Assembly (NCBI GenBank): GCA_964391765.1
Contig: CAYMNG010000002.1
Location: 6,066 to 70,065 of the forward strand
Direction of reading: 5' to 3'
DNA: 64,000 nt
From: UBA10649 sp964391765
Lineage (GTDB): Bacteria; Actinomycetota; Actinomycetes; S36-B12
Positions 7,860 through 16,147 of this stretch are shown here, piece after piece. The notes beneath the pieces are model-generated. The model worked only from the letters and a program-made list of their open reading frames with translations. It was not told the origin of the DNA and searched no databases. The translations under genes and the position numbers were made by a program. The stretch's first letter is position 1. Each line of letters opens with the position of its first letter.

Positions 7860-10184
7860 ATGTGCGAGCATGGCGCCGACTCGCAGCCCCGGCTACCAAG
7901 GAGCGGACCCATTCGCCCGATCACGTACTCGCCGAAGGTGTTCGTCCCGCTGACGATGCTGTGCCGGGACCGTTGCGGCTACTGCACGTTCGCGCAGTCG
8001 CCGGCGCATGTGCAGGCGGCCTACCTCGACGAGGACGAGGTCCTCGCCATCGCCCGGGCCGGGGCGCAGGCCGGCTGCCACGAGGCGCTGTTCACCCTCG
8101 GCGAGGCCCCCGAGGACCGCTACCCGCAGGCGCGGGCCTGGCTGGCCGAACACGGCTTCGCCTCGACGGTGGCATACCTCGCGCACGTGGCCCGGCTCGT
8201 GCTCGACGAGACCGGGCTGCTGCCACACGCCAACGCCGGCGCGCTGTCGATCGACGACCTGGCGACGCTGCGCCGGGTCTCGCCGAGCCAGGGCATGATG
8301 GTCGAGACCCTCAACCCGACGCTGGCGGCGCACCGCGGCGCACCGGACAAGACCCCCGAGCGTCGGTTGGCGACGTTGCACGCGGCGGGCGAGTTGGCGA
8401 TCCCGTTCACGACCGGGATCCTCGTGGGCATCGGCGAGAGCCGGGAGGACCGGATCGAGGCGTTGACGGCGATCGCCGCCGCGCACGAGCGGTACGGGCA
8501 CGTGCAGGAAGTCATCGTGCAGAACTTCGTGCCGAAGCCGGGCACGCGGATGCGCGACGAGCCCGCGTGCTCGATCGCCGACCTCGTGGACGCGATCGCC
8601 CTGGCCCGGTCGATCCTGCCGGCCGACGTCGCCGTGCAGGCGCCGCCGAACCTCGTGGACGACCCGGGCCTGCTCGTCGACGCCGGGGTGGACGACTTCG
8701 GCGGGATCTCGCCGGTCACCGCCGACCACGTCAACCCCGAGCGCCCCTGGCCACAGATCGAGGCGCTGCGGGCCGTGGTGGAGTCCCGTGGCCGATCGCT
8801 GGTTCCGCGGTTGACCGTCCACCCGCGGTACGCGCTGCGACCGGACCGGTGGCTGGATCGGGATCTGCACTTCGCGGTCCTCGACCGATCCGACGCCGCC
8901 GGCCTGGCCCGGGACGACCCGGGGGCGACGTTCCCCGAGCGGTACGAGGCGGCCGCGAACGTGGGCACCGGTGCCGAGGTCGTGCAGATCGGCCGTCGGT
9001 CGACCGCGTGGTACTCCGGGTCCGATCGGCTCCCGCCGGTGATCGTGTCCGGCCCGGCCGGCGCGGGCCCGGCGGTGCGCGAGGTACTCGACGCGGTTGT
9101 CGCCGGGCACGAGCCCGGGGTCGACGAGCTCGTCACGCTCTTCGGTGCCCGTGGCCGGGAGGTCAACGCGATCGCCGAGGTCGCCGACGAGCTGCGCCGC
9201 CAGGCCGTCGGCGACACCGTCACCTTCGTCCGGAACCGGAACATCAACTACACCAACGTGTGCACGTTCCGCTGCGCGTTCTGCGGCTTCTCCAAGGGTC
9301 CGGCGTCGCTCAACCTGCGCGGCCGGCCGTACCTGTTGTCGAACGACGAGATCGCGGCGCGCGTGGTCGAGGCGGCCGAACTCGGCGCGACGGAGGTCTG
9401 CCTGCAGGGCGGCATCCACCCGGACTTCGACGGGGACTACTACGTCGAGGTGACGCGTGCGGTCAAGGCGGCGGTACCCGCGATGCACGTCCACGGGTTC
9501 ACCGCGCTGGAGGTGACCGAGGGCGCGCGGCGGCTGGGCGAGCCGCTGGACCGCTACCTGACCCGGCTGAAGGAGGCCGGGCTGGCCTCGCTCCCGGGCA
9601 CCGCGGCGGAGATCCTGGACGACCGGATCCGCGAGGTCATCTGCCCGGACAAGATCACGACCGCCGAATGGCTGGACTGCCACGAGGCGGCGCACGGGAT
9701 CGGCCTGCACAGCAACGTGACGATCATGTTCGGGCACATCGAGCAGCCGGTCCACTGGGCACGTCACCTCGTGCGTACGCGGGAGGTGCAGGCGCGGACC
9801 GGCGGCTTCACCGAGTTCATCCCGCTGCCGTTCGTCCACATGGCCTCGCCGATCTACCTCAAGCGGCGCGCACGTCGCGGCCCGACCTGGCGTGAGGTCG
9901 TGCTCATGCACGCGGTCGGGCGGATCGCCTACCACGGCCGGATCGACAACGTGCAGGCGTCGTGGGTCAAGCTCGGCGTCGACGGGGCGCAGCAGCTGCT
10001 GCGCGCCGGTGTCAACGACCTCGGCGGAACGCTGATGGACGAGAGCATCTCGCGCGCGGCCGGCGCCGCCCACGGGCAGGCGATCACCGAGGCGCAGTTC
10101 CGCGCGGTCGTCGAACCGGTCGGCCGCACCCTGGCGGAGCGGAGCACGGGGTACCGGCTGCTGGAGCCGGCCGCCGGCGGCTGA
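7860..10184 (+). CDS. fbiC: Bifunctional FO synthase (CofG/CofH fusion)
   Basis: The 774-residue protein contains two radical-SAM domains. The first (CofG) has CRDRCGYC near residue 40 and the second (CofH) CTFRCAFC near residue 475; both are CxxxCxxC clusters. Together they make FO, the deazaflavin core of coenzyme F420, from tyrosine and a ribityl-pyrimidine. The fused form is typical of actinobacteria. The start is uncertain: the ATG at 7860 lacks a ribosome-binding site, whereas AAGGAG at 7898-7903 sits seven bases before an in-frame ATT at 7911, just ahead of the conserved ITYSPKVFVPLT. A P450 gene begins three bases after its stop. Confidence 0.95.
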   Translation: MCEHGADSQPRLPRSGPIRPITYSPKVFVPLTMLCRDRCGYCTFAQSPAHVQAAYLDEDEVLAIARAGAQAGCHEALFTLGEAPEDRYPQARAWLAEHGFASTVAYLAHVARLVLDETGLLPHANAGALSIDDLATLRRVSPSQGMMVETLNPTLAAHRGAPDKTPERRLATLHAAGELAIPFTTGILVGIGESREDRIEALTAIAAAHERYGHVQEVIVQNFVPKPGTRMRDEPACSIADLVDAIALARSILPADVAVQAPPNLVDDPGLLVDAGVDDFGGISPVTADHVNPERPWPQIEALRAVVESRGRSLVPRLTVHPRYALRPDRWLDRDLHFAVLDRSDAAGLARDDPGATFPERYEAAANVGTGAEVVQIGRRSTAWYSGSDRLPPVIVSGPAGAGPAVREVLDAVVAGHEPGVDELVTLFGARGREVNAIAEVADELRRQAVGDTVTFVRNRNINYTNVCTFRCAFCGFSKGPASLNLRGRPYLLSNDEIAARVVEAAELGATEVCLQGGIHPDFDGDYYVEVTRAVKAAVPAMHVHGFTALEVTEGARRLGEPLDRYLTRLKEAGLASLPGTAAEILDDRIREVICPDKITTAEWLDCHEAAHGIGLHSNVTIMFGHIEQPVHWARHLVRTREVQARTGGFTEFIPLPFVHMASPIYLKRRARRGPTWREVVLMHAVGRIAYHGRIDNVQASWVKLGVDGAQQLLRAGVNDLGGTLMDESISRAAGAAHGQAITEAQFRAVVEPVGRTLAERSTGYRLLEPAAGG

Positions 10185-10186
10185 CG

Positions 10187-11719
10187 ATGGGCGCGGCGCC
10201 GTCGGGCCCGCCGACGTCGGGTGCCGACCCGCCGGCCGGCCGGCGCTTCCTGGGCACGCCGGCGACCGCCCCCGGGCCGCTGGGTCCGCAGATGCTGCGC
10301 GACCTGTGGTCGATCCGGGCGGACCCGCTGGGCTACCTCGCCCGCACGTGGCGCACGTACGGCGACATCGCCCAGTTCCCGATCCCGCGGCCACCGTCGT
10401 ACCTGGTCACCGATCCCCAGGCCGTCCGCCGGGTGCTCGCCGCGACCGGCCGGACGTACGGCAAGGCGACGCTCCAGTACCGCAGCCTCGCGCTGCTCAC
10501 CGGGGACGGCCTGCTGGCCGCCGACACCGACTCGTGGCGCCGTCAGCGCCCGCTCGTCCAACCGGCCTTCCACCCGTCCTCGCTGGTGCGGGTCGCTGGT
10601 CACGTCGCGGACGTCGCGGACCAGGTCACCCGCGACTGGGCGGCGCACGTCGGCCCCGGGCCCGACGGCCGGGTCGTCGACGTCGAGCGCGACCTGCTGC
10701 GAGCGGCGTTGACGGTCGTCGGTCGCGCGCTGTTCGGGGCGGACCTGACCGGTGCGGGCGATCGGCTCACGGCCGCGACCCTGGCGGGTCTGGACGTCAT
10801 CGTCGCCCGGGCGCGAACTCCCGTGGCGGCCCCCTCGTGGGTGCCGACGCGGGGTAACCGCGCGTTGCGGACCGCCAACGACGAGCTCGACGCGGCGGTG
10901 GCGCACATGATCGCGGCGCGTCGGAGGACGCCGGTCGCGCAGCACCCGGCGGCCGCCGGCTCACTGCCAACGGGTGCCGCGCCAACCGGTACCGCACCCA
11001 CCGGTACCGCGCCCGCCGGCTCAGTGCCAACGGGTGTCGAGCCAACCGGTACCGAGCCGGACATGCTCGATCTGCTGCTGTCCGCGCGCGGCGAGGACGG
11101 CGTCGCGCTGACCGATCGACAGGTCCGCGATCAGGTGGTCACGTTCCTCGTCGCCGGCCACGAGACCGTCGCCACGGCGTTGACCTGGGCGTGGGGGCTA
11201 CTGGCCGCCGACGGCGATCGGCAGGACCGCCTGCACGCCGAGGCGGTCGCGGTGCTCGGGGATCGCGCGCCGGCACGCGCCGACGTCGACCGACTCCCGT
11301 TCGCCCGCGCCGTCCTCGACGAAGCGATGCGCCTGTATCCGCCGGCCTGGCTGATCACGCGCTCGGCGCTGACGGCCGACGACCTGGCCGGACGTGCCGT
11401 ACCGGCCGGCGCCCTCGTCATCGTCAGCCCGTGGCTCGTCCACCGGCACCCCGACTGGTGGCGGCGACCGGAGCGGTTCGAACCGGAGCGATTCCTGGCG
11501 GCCGGGTTCGACCGGACGGCATTCGTGCCGTTCGGGTTCGGGCCGCGGATGTGCATCGGTCGGGAGTTCGCGTACGTCGAGGGCGTGCTCGTGCTGGCCT
11601 GCCTGGCGCGGCGGTTCTCGTTCACGTTCCCGCCGGGGCGGTCGATGCCGCCCGCGCGGGCGCTGGTGACGCTGCGACCGGCCGGCGGGCTGCCGCTTCG
11701 CGTGGCTATCCGCCGGTGA
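10187..11719 (+). CDS. Cytochrome P450 with repeat-encoded insertion
   Basis: The 510-residue protein is a cytochrome P450: the I-helix oxygen-activation motif is AGHET, the K-helix ExxR lies in LDEAMRLYPP, and the haem-binding loop is FGFGPRMCIG. The arrangement resembles CYP102/CYP110-like class enzymes that hydroxylate fatty acids or terpenoids, but the substrate is unknown. A 35-residue stretch before the I helix is made of P-T-G-x-x pentapeptides and is encoded by a 15-base minisatellite. The gene starts three bases after fbiC and ends overlapping the convergent CBS gene by 14 bases. No ferredoxin gene is nearby. Confidence 0.9.
   Translation: MGAAPSGPPTSGADPPAGRRFLGTPATAPGPLGPQMLRDLWSIRADPLGYLARTWRTYGDIAQFPIPRPPSYLVTDPQAVRRVLAATGRTYGKATLQYRSLALLTGDGLLAADTDSWRRQRPLVQPAFHPSSLVRVAGHVADVADQVTRDWAAHVGPGPDGRVVDVERDLLRAALTVVGRALFGADLTGAGDRLTAATLAGLDVIVARARTPVAAPSWVPTRGNRALRTANDELDAAVAHMIAARRRTPVAQHPAAAGSLPTGAAPTGTAPTGTAPAGSVPTGVEPTGTEPDMLDLLLSARGEDGVALTDRQVRDQVVTFLVAGHETVATALTWAWGLLAADGDRQDRLHAEAVAVLGDRAPARADVDRLPFARAVLDEAMRLYPPAWLITRSALTADDLAGRAVPAGALVIVSPWLVHRHPDWWRRPERFEPERFLAAGFDRTAFVPFGFGPRMCIGREFAYVEGVLVLACLARRFSFTFPPGRSMPPARALVTLRPAGGLPLRVAIRR
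10952..11056 (+). repeat. 15-base minisatellite in the P450 gene
   Basis: Seven imperfect 15-base units, of the kind CCAACCGGTACCGCG, lie in frame and encode the pentapeptides PTGAA, PTGTA, PAGSV, PTGVE and PTGTE. Because the unit is a multiple of three, copy-number change would lengthen or shorten a surface loop without breaking the gene. Confidence 0.85.
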
Positions 11720-12137
11720 TGTAGTCCACCAGCGCCTGGTGCTCGTGCTCGAGTTCGGTCAGGCGCGACTTGACGACGTCACCGATGCTGACGATCCCGA
11801 CGAGCACGCCGTCGGGATCGGTCACGGGGATGTGCCGGACCCGCTGGTCGGTCATGACGTGCATGAGCTCGTCGACCTTGGCCTCCGGCGGGGCGCACTG
11901 GACCTGCGCGGTCATGATCTCCTCGACCGTGCGGTACAGCGCCTCCGGGCCGGCCGCCAGCGCTCGCACCACATCGCGCTCGGACACGATCCCGGCGATC
12001 GTGCGGCCGTCGGTCGACACGACGAGCGCGCCGATCCGGCGGCGGGCGAGCTGCGTGACGACGTCCGCCACCATCGCATCGGGCTTGATGGTCGCGACAT
12101 CGCCGCCCTTGCTCGCGATGATCGTCGAGATCTGCAT
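11706..12137 (-). CDS. Two-CBS-domain protein
   Basis: This 143-residue protein consists of a tandem CBS pair (Bateman module): GALVVSTDGRTIAGIVSERDVVRAL and RHIPVTDPDGVLVGIVSIGDVVKSRL. Such modules bind adenosine nucleotides and act as energy sensors; no partner domain is attached, so the target is unknown. Stand-alone versions are common in mycobacteria as hypoxia-response proteins. The ATG is preceded by GGAGGGGAC; a longer frame upstream lacks support. It is convergent with, and overlaps by 14 bases, the P450 gene. Confidence 0.9.
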   Translation of the reverse strand: MQISTIIASKGGDVATIKPDAMVADVVTQLARRRIGALVVSTDGRTIAGIVSERDVVRALAAGPEALYRTVEEIMTAQVQCAPPEAKVDELMHVMTDQRVRHIPVTDPDGVLVGIVSIGDVVKSRLTELEHEHQALVDYITGG

Positions 12138-12247
12138 GTCCCCTCCAGTGTCGTTCGTCCGGTCCCCGCGGTTCCCCGCCATGGTGCCGACAAAGCGGGC
12201 CGATGTCACGGGTTCGACGCGACGGGCCCGGATTCACCGTCCCGGTG

Positions 12248-13051
12248 TCACGGGTCGGTCGCCCGGGCGAGCAGGTCGAGCGCGACGTCGTGCAACCGGC
12301 CGTTCGTCGTCAGGGCCGAGCCGCCGACGAGGGGATCGGCCCCGTCGAAGGACGTCATGCGCCCGCCGGCCTCGCGGACGATCGGGACGAGCGCGGCCAG
12401 GTCGTGGGTCGCCAACTCGGGTTCGGCGGCGATGTCGACCGCGCCCTCCGCGACGAGCACGTGCGACCAGAAGTCGCCGTAGGCCCGCTGCCGCCAGGTG
12501 CGTGCCCGCAGCGCGGTCAAGGCGGCCGCGGCCCCGCGCTCGGCCCAGCCCGCGTCGTCGGAGTAGGAGAACGACGCGTCGGCGAGGTCGGTCACCGCGC
12601 TGACGGCCAGCGGTCGCGCGGTGGCGGTGACCGGATCGCTGGCCCACGCGCCGGCGCCGGACGCGGCCCACCAGCGGCGCCCGAGGGCCGGCGCGGACAC
12701 CACGCCGACGGCCGGTTCGCCGTCGACGACCAGCGCGATCAGGCAGGCCCAGACCGGTACGCCGCGCACGTAGTTCTTCGTCCCGTCGATGGGGTCGATC
12801 ACCCAGCGTCGGGGTGTGGCCGCGGTGTCCGCGGTCAGGCCGTACTCCTCGCCGAGGATCGCGTCGTCCGGACGTTCGACGGCGAGCGCCGCACGGATCG
12901 CGAGCTCGACCGCGCGGTCGGCCTCCGTGACCGGGGTGAGGTCGGGCTTGGTGTCGACGACGAGGTCCGTGGCGCGAAAGCGCGCCAGCGCGATCGGGTC
13001 GGCCCGGTCGGCGAGGCGCAGGGCGAGGGAGAGGTCATCGGTCACGTCCAC
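12248..13051 (-). CDS. Histidinol-phosphatase-like inositol monophosphatase family protein
   Basis: The 267-residue protein has the inositol-monophosphatase fold with the metal ligands in ILGEEYG (Glu-Glu) and DPIDGTKNY, and a C-terminal Asp in ATHDLAAL replacing the usual W-D-x-A context. The pattern fits the actinobacterial HisN type, which removes phosphate from histidinol phosphate in histidine synthesis; an inositol or PAP phosphatase cannot be excluded. The GTG start lies six bases after a TAGGTT -10 box, so the message is probably leaderless. It stands alone between a CBS gene and a divergent membrane-protein gene. Confidence 0.8.
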   Translation of the reverse strand: MDVTDDLSLALRLADRADPIALARFRATDLVVDTKPDLTPVTEADRAVELAIRAALAVERPDDAILGEEYGLTADTAATPRRWVIDPIDGTKNYVRGVPVWACLIALVVDGEPAVGVVSAPALGRRWWAASGAGAWASDPVTATARPLAVSAVTDLADASFSYSDDAGWAERGAAAALTALRARTWRQRAYGDFWSHVLVAEGAVDIAAEPELATHDLAALVPIVREAGGRMTSFDGADPLVGGSALTTNGRLHDVALDLLARATDP

Positions 13052-13136
13052 GGCGGCAACCTACTCGGGCCCGACACCGCGGACCCGAAGCCGACACCGG
13101 CGCCGATCCGGCGCGGGGGCCTTCTACAGTGACGCC

Positions 13137-13586
13137 GTGAATGCGGCGTTCGACACGGTCGGGGGCCTGCCGGTCCACGCGTTCGTCGTGCACGCCGCGG
13201 TCGTCCTCGTGCCGTTGACCGCATTGGGGACGGTCGCGATGGCGGTACGGCGCAGCCTCAGCCGACGGTTCGGTCCGCTGGTCGTCGGCTTCGGCGCGGT
13301 GGCGGTCGTCGCCGCGCTCGTCGCCCGGTCCTCGGGTCAGTACCTCGCGCAGCGGGTCGGCACGCCGGCGGAGCACGCGCAGTTCGGCGGGTGGCTCCCG
13401 GCGGTCGCGGGCGTGCTGTTCGTCGGTGTCCTCGCGCTGTGGCTGCTCGATCGCGGGATCCCGACCAACCGGTCACGGCCCCTGCGCGTCCTCGTGCTCG
13501 CCGGTGCGCTCGTCGTGGTGGCGGCGGTGGCGACGGCACTGACGGCGGTCGTCGCCTACACCGGCGTCGCCGCGGTCTGGTCCTAG
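13137..13586 (+). CDS. DUF2231-like four-helix membrane protein
   Basis: The 149-residue protein begins with GGLPVHAFVVHAAVVLVPLT, where two histidines sit in the first helix, and has four transmembrane helices. The L-P-V-H-x6-H pattern resembles the DUF2231 family of putative haem- or redox-linked membrane proteins, but this is a loose similarity. The GTG start is placed six bases after TACAGT (13125-13130), a leaderless arrangement. The stop codon is part of a 14-base inverted repeat shared with the convergent rsgA stop. Confidence 0.65.
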   Translation: MNAAFDTVGGLPVHAFVVHAAVVLVPLTALGTVAMAVRRSLSRRFGPLVVGFGAVAVVAALVARSSGQYLAQRVGTPAEHAQFGGWLPAVAGVLFVGVLALWLLDRGIPTNRSRPLRVLVLAGALVVVAAVATALTAVVAYTGVAAVWS

Positions 13587-13750
13587 TGGCGCGCGTCCGA
13601 GGTTCGTGCACGGATGGGGCGGACTGCTGCGAAGTGCGCCGGTGTCGAGGTTCGACCCGGTTCGCCGGCCGCGGAACCGGACCCAACCTCGGCACCGGCA
13701 CCGAACCGGTCGCGTTCGAGGAGTGAACGAGGTTCAGACGCGCGCCACTA
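13584..13750. repeat. Element bounded by 14-base inverted repeats between convergent stops
   Basis: TAGTGGCGCGCGTC at 13584-13597 is mirrored exactly by GACGCGCGCCACTA at 13737-13750. The left arm supplies the TAG stop of the DUF2231-like gene and the right arm supplies the TAG stop of rsgA on the other strand. Inside are three copies of CGAGGTTC and a CCGGTTC/GAACCGG hairpin. It may be a small inserted element or a long bidirectional terminator; it encodes nothing recognisable. Confidence 0.7.
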
Positions 13751-14773
13751 GCCCCGGTCCGGTCCGGACCGGCGTGCGGTGACTGGGGTCGCCGTCCGGC
13801 TGCGGATGAGCCGGCGCAGGGAGTCGACCCGTGCGGCGAGGTCGGCCGATCCGCCGGCCGCGGCGATCGTCAGCGCGCAGTCGGGCTCGTCGTGGCTGCA
13901 CGCGCGCGGGCAGTCGTCGGCGTAGGCGCCGAGGTCGGGGAAGGCATGGATGAGCCGGTCGACGTCGACGTGGGCCAGGCCGAACGACCGGACGCCGGGA
14001 GTGTCGACGATCAGCCCGCCGTCGGGCAGGTGGAGGGCGACCACGCTGGTCGAGGTGTGGCGACCGCGGCCGGTGACGGTGTTCACCCGGCCCGTGGACC
14101 GCTCCGCCGCGGGCACCAGCGCGTTGACCAGGGTCGACTTGCCGACGCCGGAGTGGCCGATGATGACGGTGACCTCGTCGCGCAGGGCGGCCGGCAGCGC
14201 GGCGGGCACCTGCCGGTCGGCGACGACGAAGATCGGCAGGTCCAACGGCGCGTAGAGCGCGAGCAGGTCGTCGGCCGGCGCGAGGTCGGCCTTCGTGATG
14301 ACGAGCATCGGGGTGATCCCCGCGTCGAGTGCCGCGACGAGCGTGCGGTCGATCAGCCCGGGACTGGGCACGGGCGCGGCGGTCGCGGTGACGACGGCGA
14401 GCCGGGTCGCGTTGGCGACGACGACCCGTTCGACGGGATCGACGTCGTCGGCCGTCCGGCGTAGCACGGTGCGCCGCTCCCGGCGCCGCACGATGCGCAC
14501 CGGATCGTCGACCGAGCCGGCGCCGGGACCGACGATGTCGACGCGGTCACCGACGACGATCCCCTTGCGCCCGAGCTCGCGGGCCTTGACCGCGTACGCC
14601 GGGCCGGCGTCGTCGTCGCGATCGACGGTGAACCGGCCGCGGTCGACGGCGAGCACCGTCGCCGTGGTCGAGGAGTCGTGGTCGGGGCGGTCCTTCGACC
14701 GCGGTCGGGACTTCCCGCGACCGGGTCGGACGCGGACGCTGTCCTCGTCGAGCAGGTCGTGTCGACGCCTCAC
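13748..14773 (-). CDS. rsgA: Ribosome small-subunit GTPase RsgA
   Basis: This 341-residue protein has an N-terminal OB-fold, then a circularly permuted GTPase in which TKAD comes before the P-loop GHSGVGKST and the DTPG switch (IVDTPGVRSFGL), and a C-terminal zinc site CPRACSHDEPDC. It checks maturation of the 30S subunit using GTP. The GTG start is chosen because it overlaps the aroA stop as GTGA, the common aroA-rsgA coupling of actinobacteria; a longer frame would begin inside aroA. The stop lies in an inverted repeat. Confidence 0.93.
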   Translation of the reverse strand: MRRRHDLLDEDSVRVRPGRGKSRPRSKDRPDHDSSTTATVLAVDRGRFTVDRDDDAGPAYAVKARELGRKGIVVGDRVDIVGPGAGSVDDPVRIVRRRERRTVLRRTADDVDPVERVVVANATRLAVVTATAAPVPSPGLIDRTLVAALDAGITPMLVITKADLAPADDLLALYAPLDLPIFVVADRQVPAALPAALRDEVTVIIGHSGVGKSTLVNALVPAAERSTGRVNTVTGRGRHTSTSVVALHLPDGGLIVDTPGVRSFGLAHVDVDRLIHAFPDLGAYADDCPRACSHDEPDCALTIAAAGGSADLAARVDSLRRLIRSRTATPVTARRSGPDRG

Positions 14774-16077
14774 GCCGACGCGGATCCGAGCAGCGCGTGC
14801 CACCGATCGACGAACCCGGGCAGTGTCTTGTCGGTCACGGCGACGTCGTCGAGCTCGACGCCGGGGACGCGCAGTCCGATGATCGCGGCGGCCGTCGCGA
14901 TGCGGTGGTCGCCGTGGGTGCGGACGACCCCGCCGCGCAACGGGCGCGGCTCGATCGCCAGGCCGTCGTCGGTCTCGACGACGTGCGCGCCGAGCGCGCC
15001 GAGCTCGGTCGTCAGCGCCGCGAGTCGGTCGGTCTCGTGCCCGCGCAGGTGGGCGATGCCGCGCAGACGACTCGGCCCGTCGGCGAGGGTGGCGACGGCG
15101 GCGATCGTCGGGGCGAGCTCGCCGACCGCCGACAGGTCGACGTCCAGGCCGGGGATCGGCCCGTTGCCGACCACGGTGAGCCCGTCGGCGGACAGGTCGA
15201 CCTCGCCGCCCAGCGCGGCGATCAGCCCGCGGACCGCGTCACCGGGCTGCGCGGTGCGCTGCGGCCACCCGGGCACCCGCACCCGGCCGCGGGCCACGAG
15301 CGCGGCGGCGAGGAACGGCGCGGCGTTGGACAGGTCCGGCTCGATCGCCCGGTCGACCGCGGCGATGTCGTGCGGGTCGACGTGCCAGGTGTCGGCCTGG
15401 CGGCGCACCGCGACGCCGTGCTCGGCGAGCATCGCGATGGTCAGCTCGATGTGCGGCATGCTCGGCACCGGCGGGCCGACGTGGTGGATGCTCACCCCGG
15501 CGTTGAAGCGCGCGGCGGCCAACAGCAGGCCCGACACAAACTGGCTGGACTTCGAGGCGTCCAGCCACGCCTCGCCGCCGGGAACCTCGCCGGCCCCGAG
15601 CACGGTGAACGGGAGCCGCCCGCGACGGCCGTCGTCGACGGCGACACCCAGATCGCGTAACGACTCGATCGTCGTCGCCATCGGCCGCCGGCGGGCGGCT
15701 TCGTCGCCGTCGAACGTCACCGCCCCGTGGGCCAGGGCGGCGACCGGCGGCAGGAACCGCATCACCGTCCCGGCCAGGCCGCAGTCGACGTCCGCCGGCC
15801 CGCGCAGGAAGTGCGGCCGGACCGTCACGTCGACGTTGCCGGCGCTGGCACCGGCGACGGCCCGGGTGTGGACTCCCAAGCCGTGCAGGCCGGCGAGCAT
15901 GAGGCGGGTGTCCCGGGCGTCGAGCAGGCCGCGGATCGTGCTCGGTTCGTCGGCGAGCGCGGCGAGGACGAGTGCGCGGTTGCTGGCGGACTTCGACCCG
16001 GGCACGAGGACGACGGCGTCGATCGGGCCGGGCGCCGTGGGAGCCGGCCAGGTCGCAGGAGCGCGGGTCGTCGTCAT
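14770..16077 (-). CDS. aroA: 3-phosphoshikimate 1-carboxyvinyltransferase (EPSP synthase)
   Basis: The 435-residue enzyme joins shikimate-3-phosphate and phosphoenolpyruvate in aromatic amino acid synthesis. Diagnostic segments are VPGSKSASNRALVLAALA near the N-terminus, DCGLAGTVMRFLPPVAAL carrying the L-A-G-T-V-M-R phosphoenolpyruvate loop, and THGDHRIATAAAI and DKTLPGF near the end. The start ATG lies seven bases after TAGCCT, giving a probable leaderless message; an upstream in-frame ATG would add seventeen basic residues. It is translationally coupled to rsgA. Confidence 0.95.
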   Translation of the reverse strand: MTTTRAPATWPAPTAPGPIDAVVLVPGSKSASNRALVLAALADEPSTIRGLLDARDTRLMLAGLHGLGVHTRAVAGASAGNVDVTVRPHFLRGPADVDCGLAGTVMRFLPPVAALAHGAVTFDGDEAARRRPMATTIESLRDLGVAVDDGRRGRLPFTVLGAGEVPGGEAWLDASKSSQFVSGLLLAAARFNAGVSIHHVGPPVPSMPHIELTIAMLAEHGVAVRRQADTWHVDPHDIAAVDRAIEPDLSNAAPFLAAALVARGRVRVPGWPQRTAQPGDAVRGLIAALGGEVDLSADGLTVVGNGPIPGLDVDLSAVGELAPTIAAVATLADGPSRLRGIAHLRGHETDRLAALTTELGALGAHVVETDDGLAIEPRPLRGGVVRTHGDHRIATAAAIIGLRVPGVELDDVAVTDKTLPGFVDRWHALLGSASA

Positions 16078-16147
16078 CAGGGCAAGGCTAGACGGTCCGC
16101 GCCGCGCCGTTTCGCGGGTCGCTCGCATCGGGGCGGCGTCGGTCGGC

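Noticed and set aside
7860..10394. Very long open frames on the strand opposite fbiC and other genes (up to 1000 codons)
   Set aside because: High GC content opens antisense frames; they lack conserved motifs and are rich in Arg, Pro and Gly.
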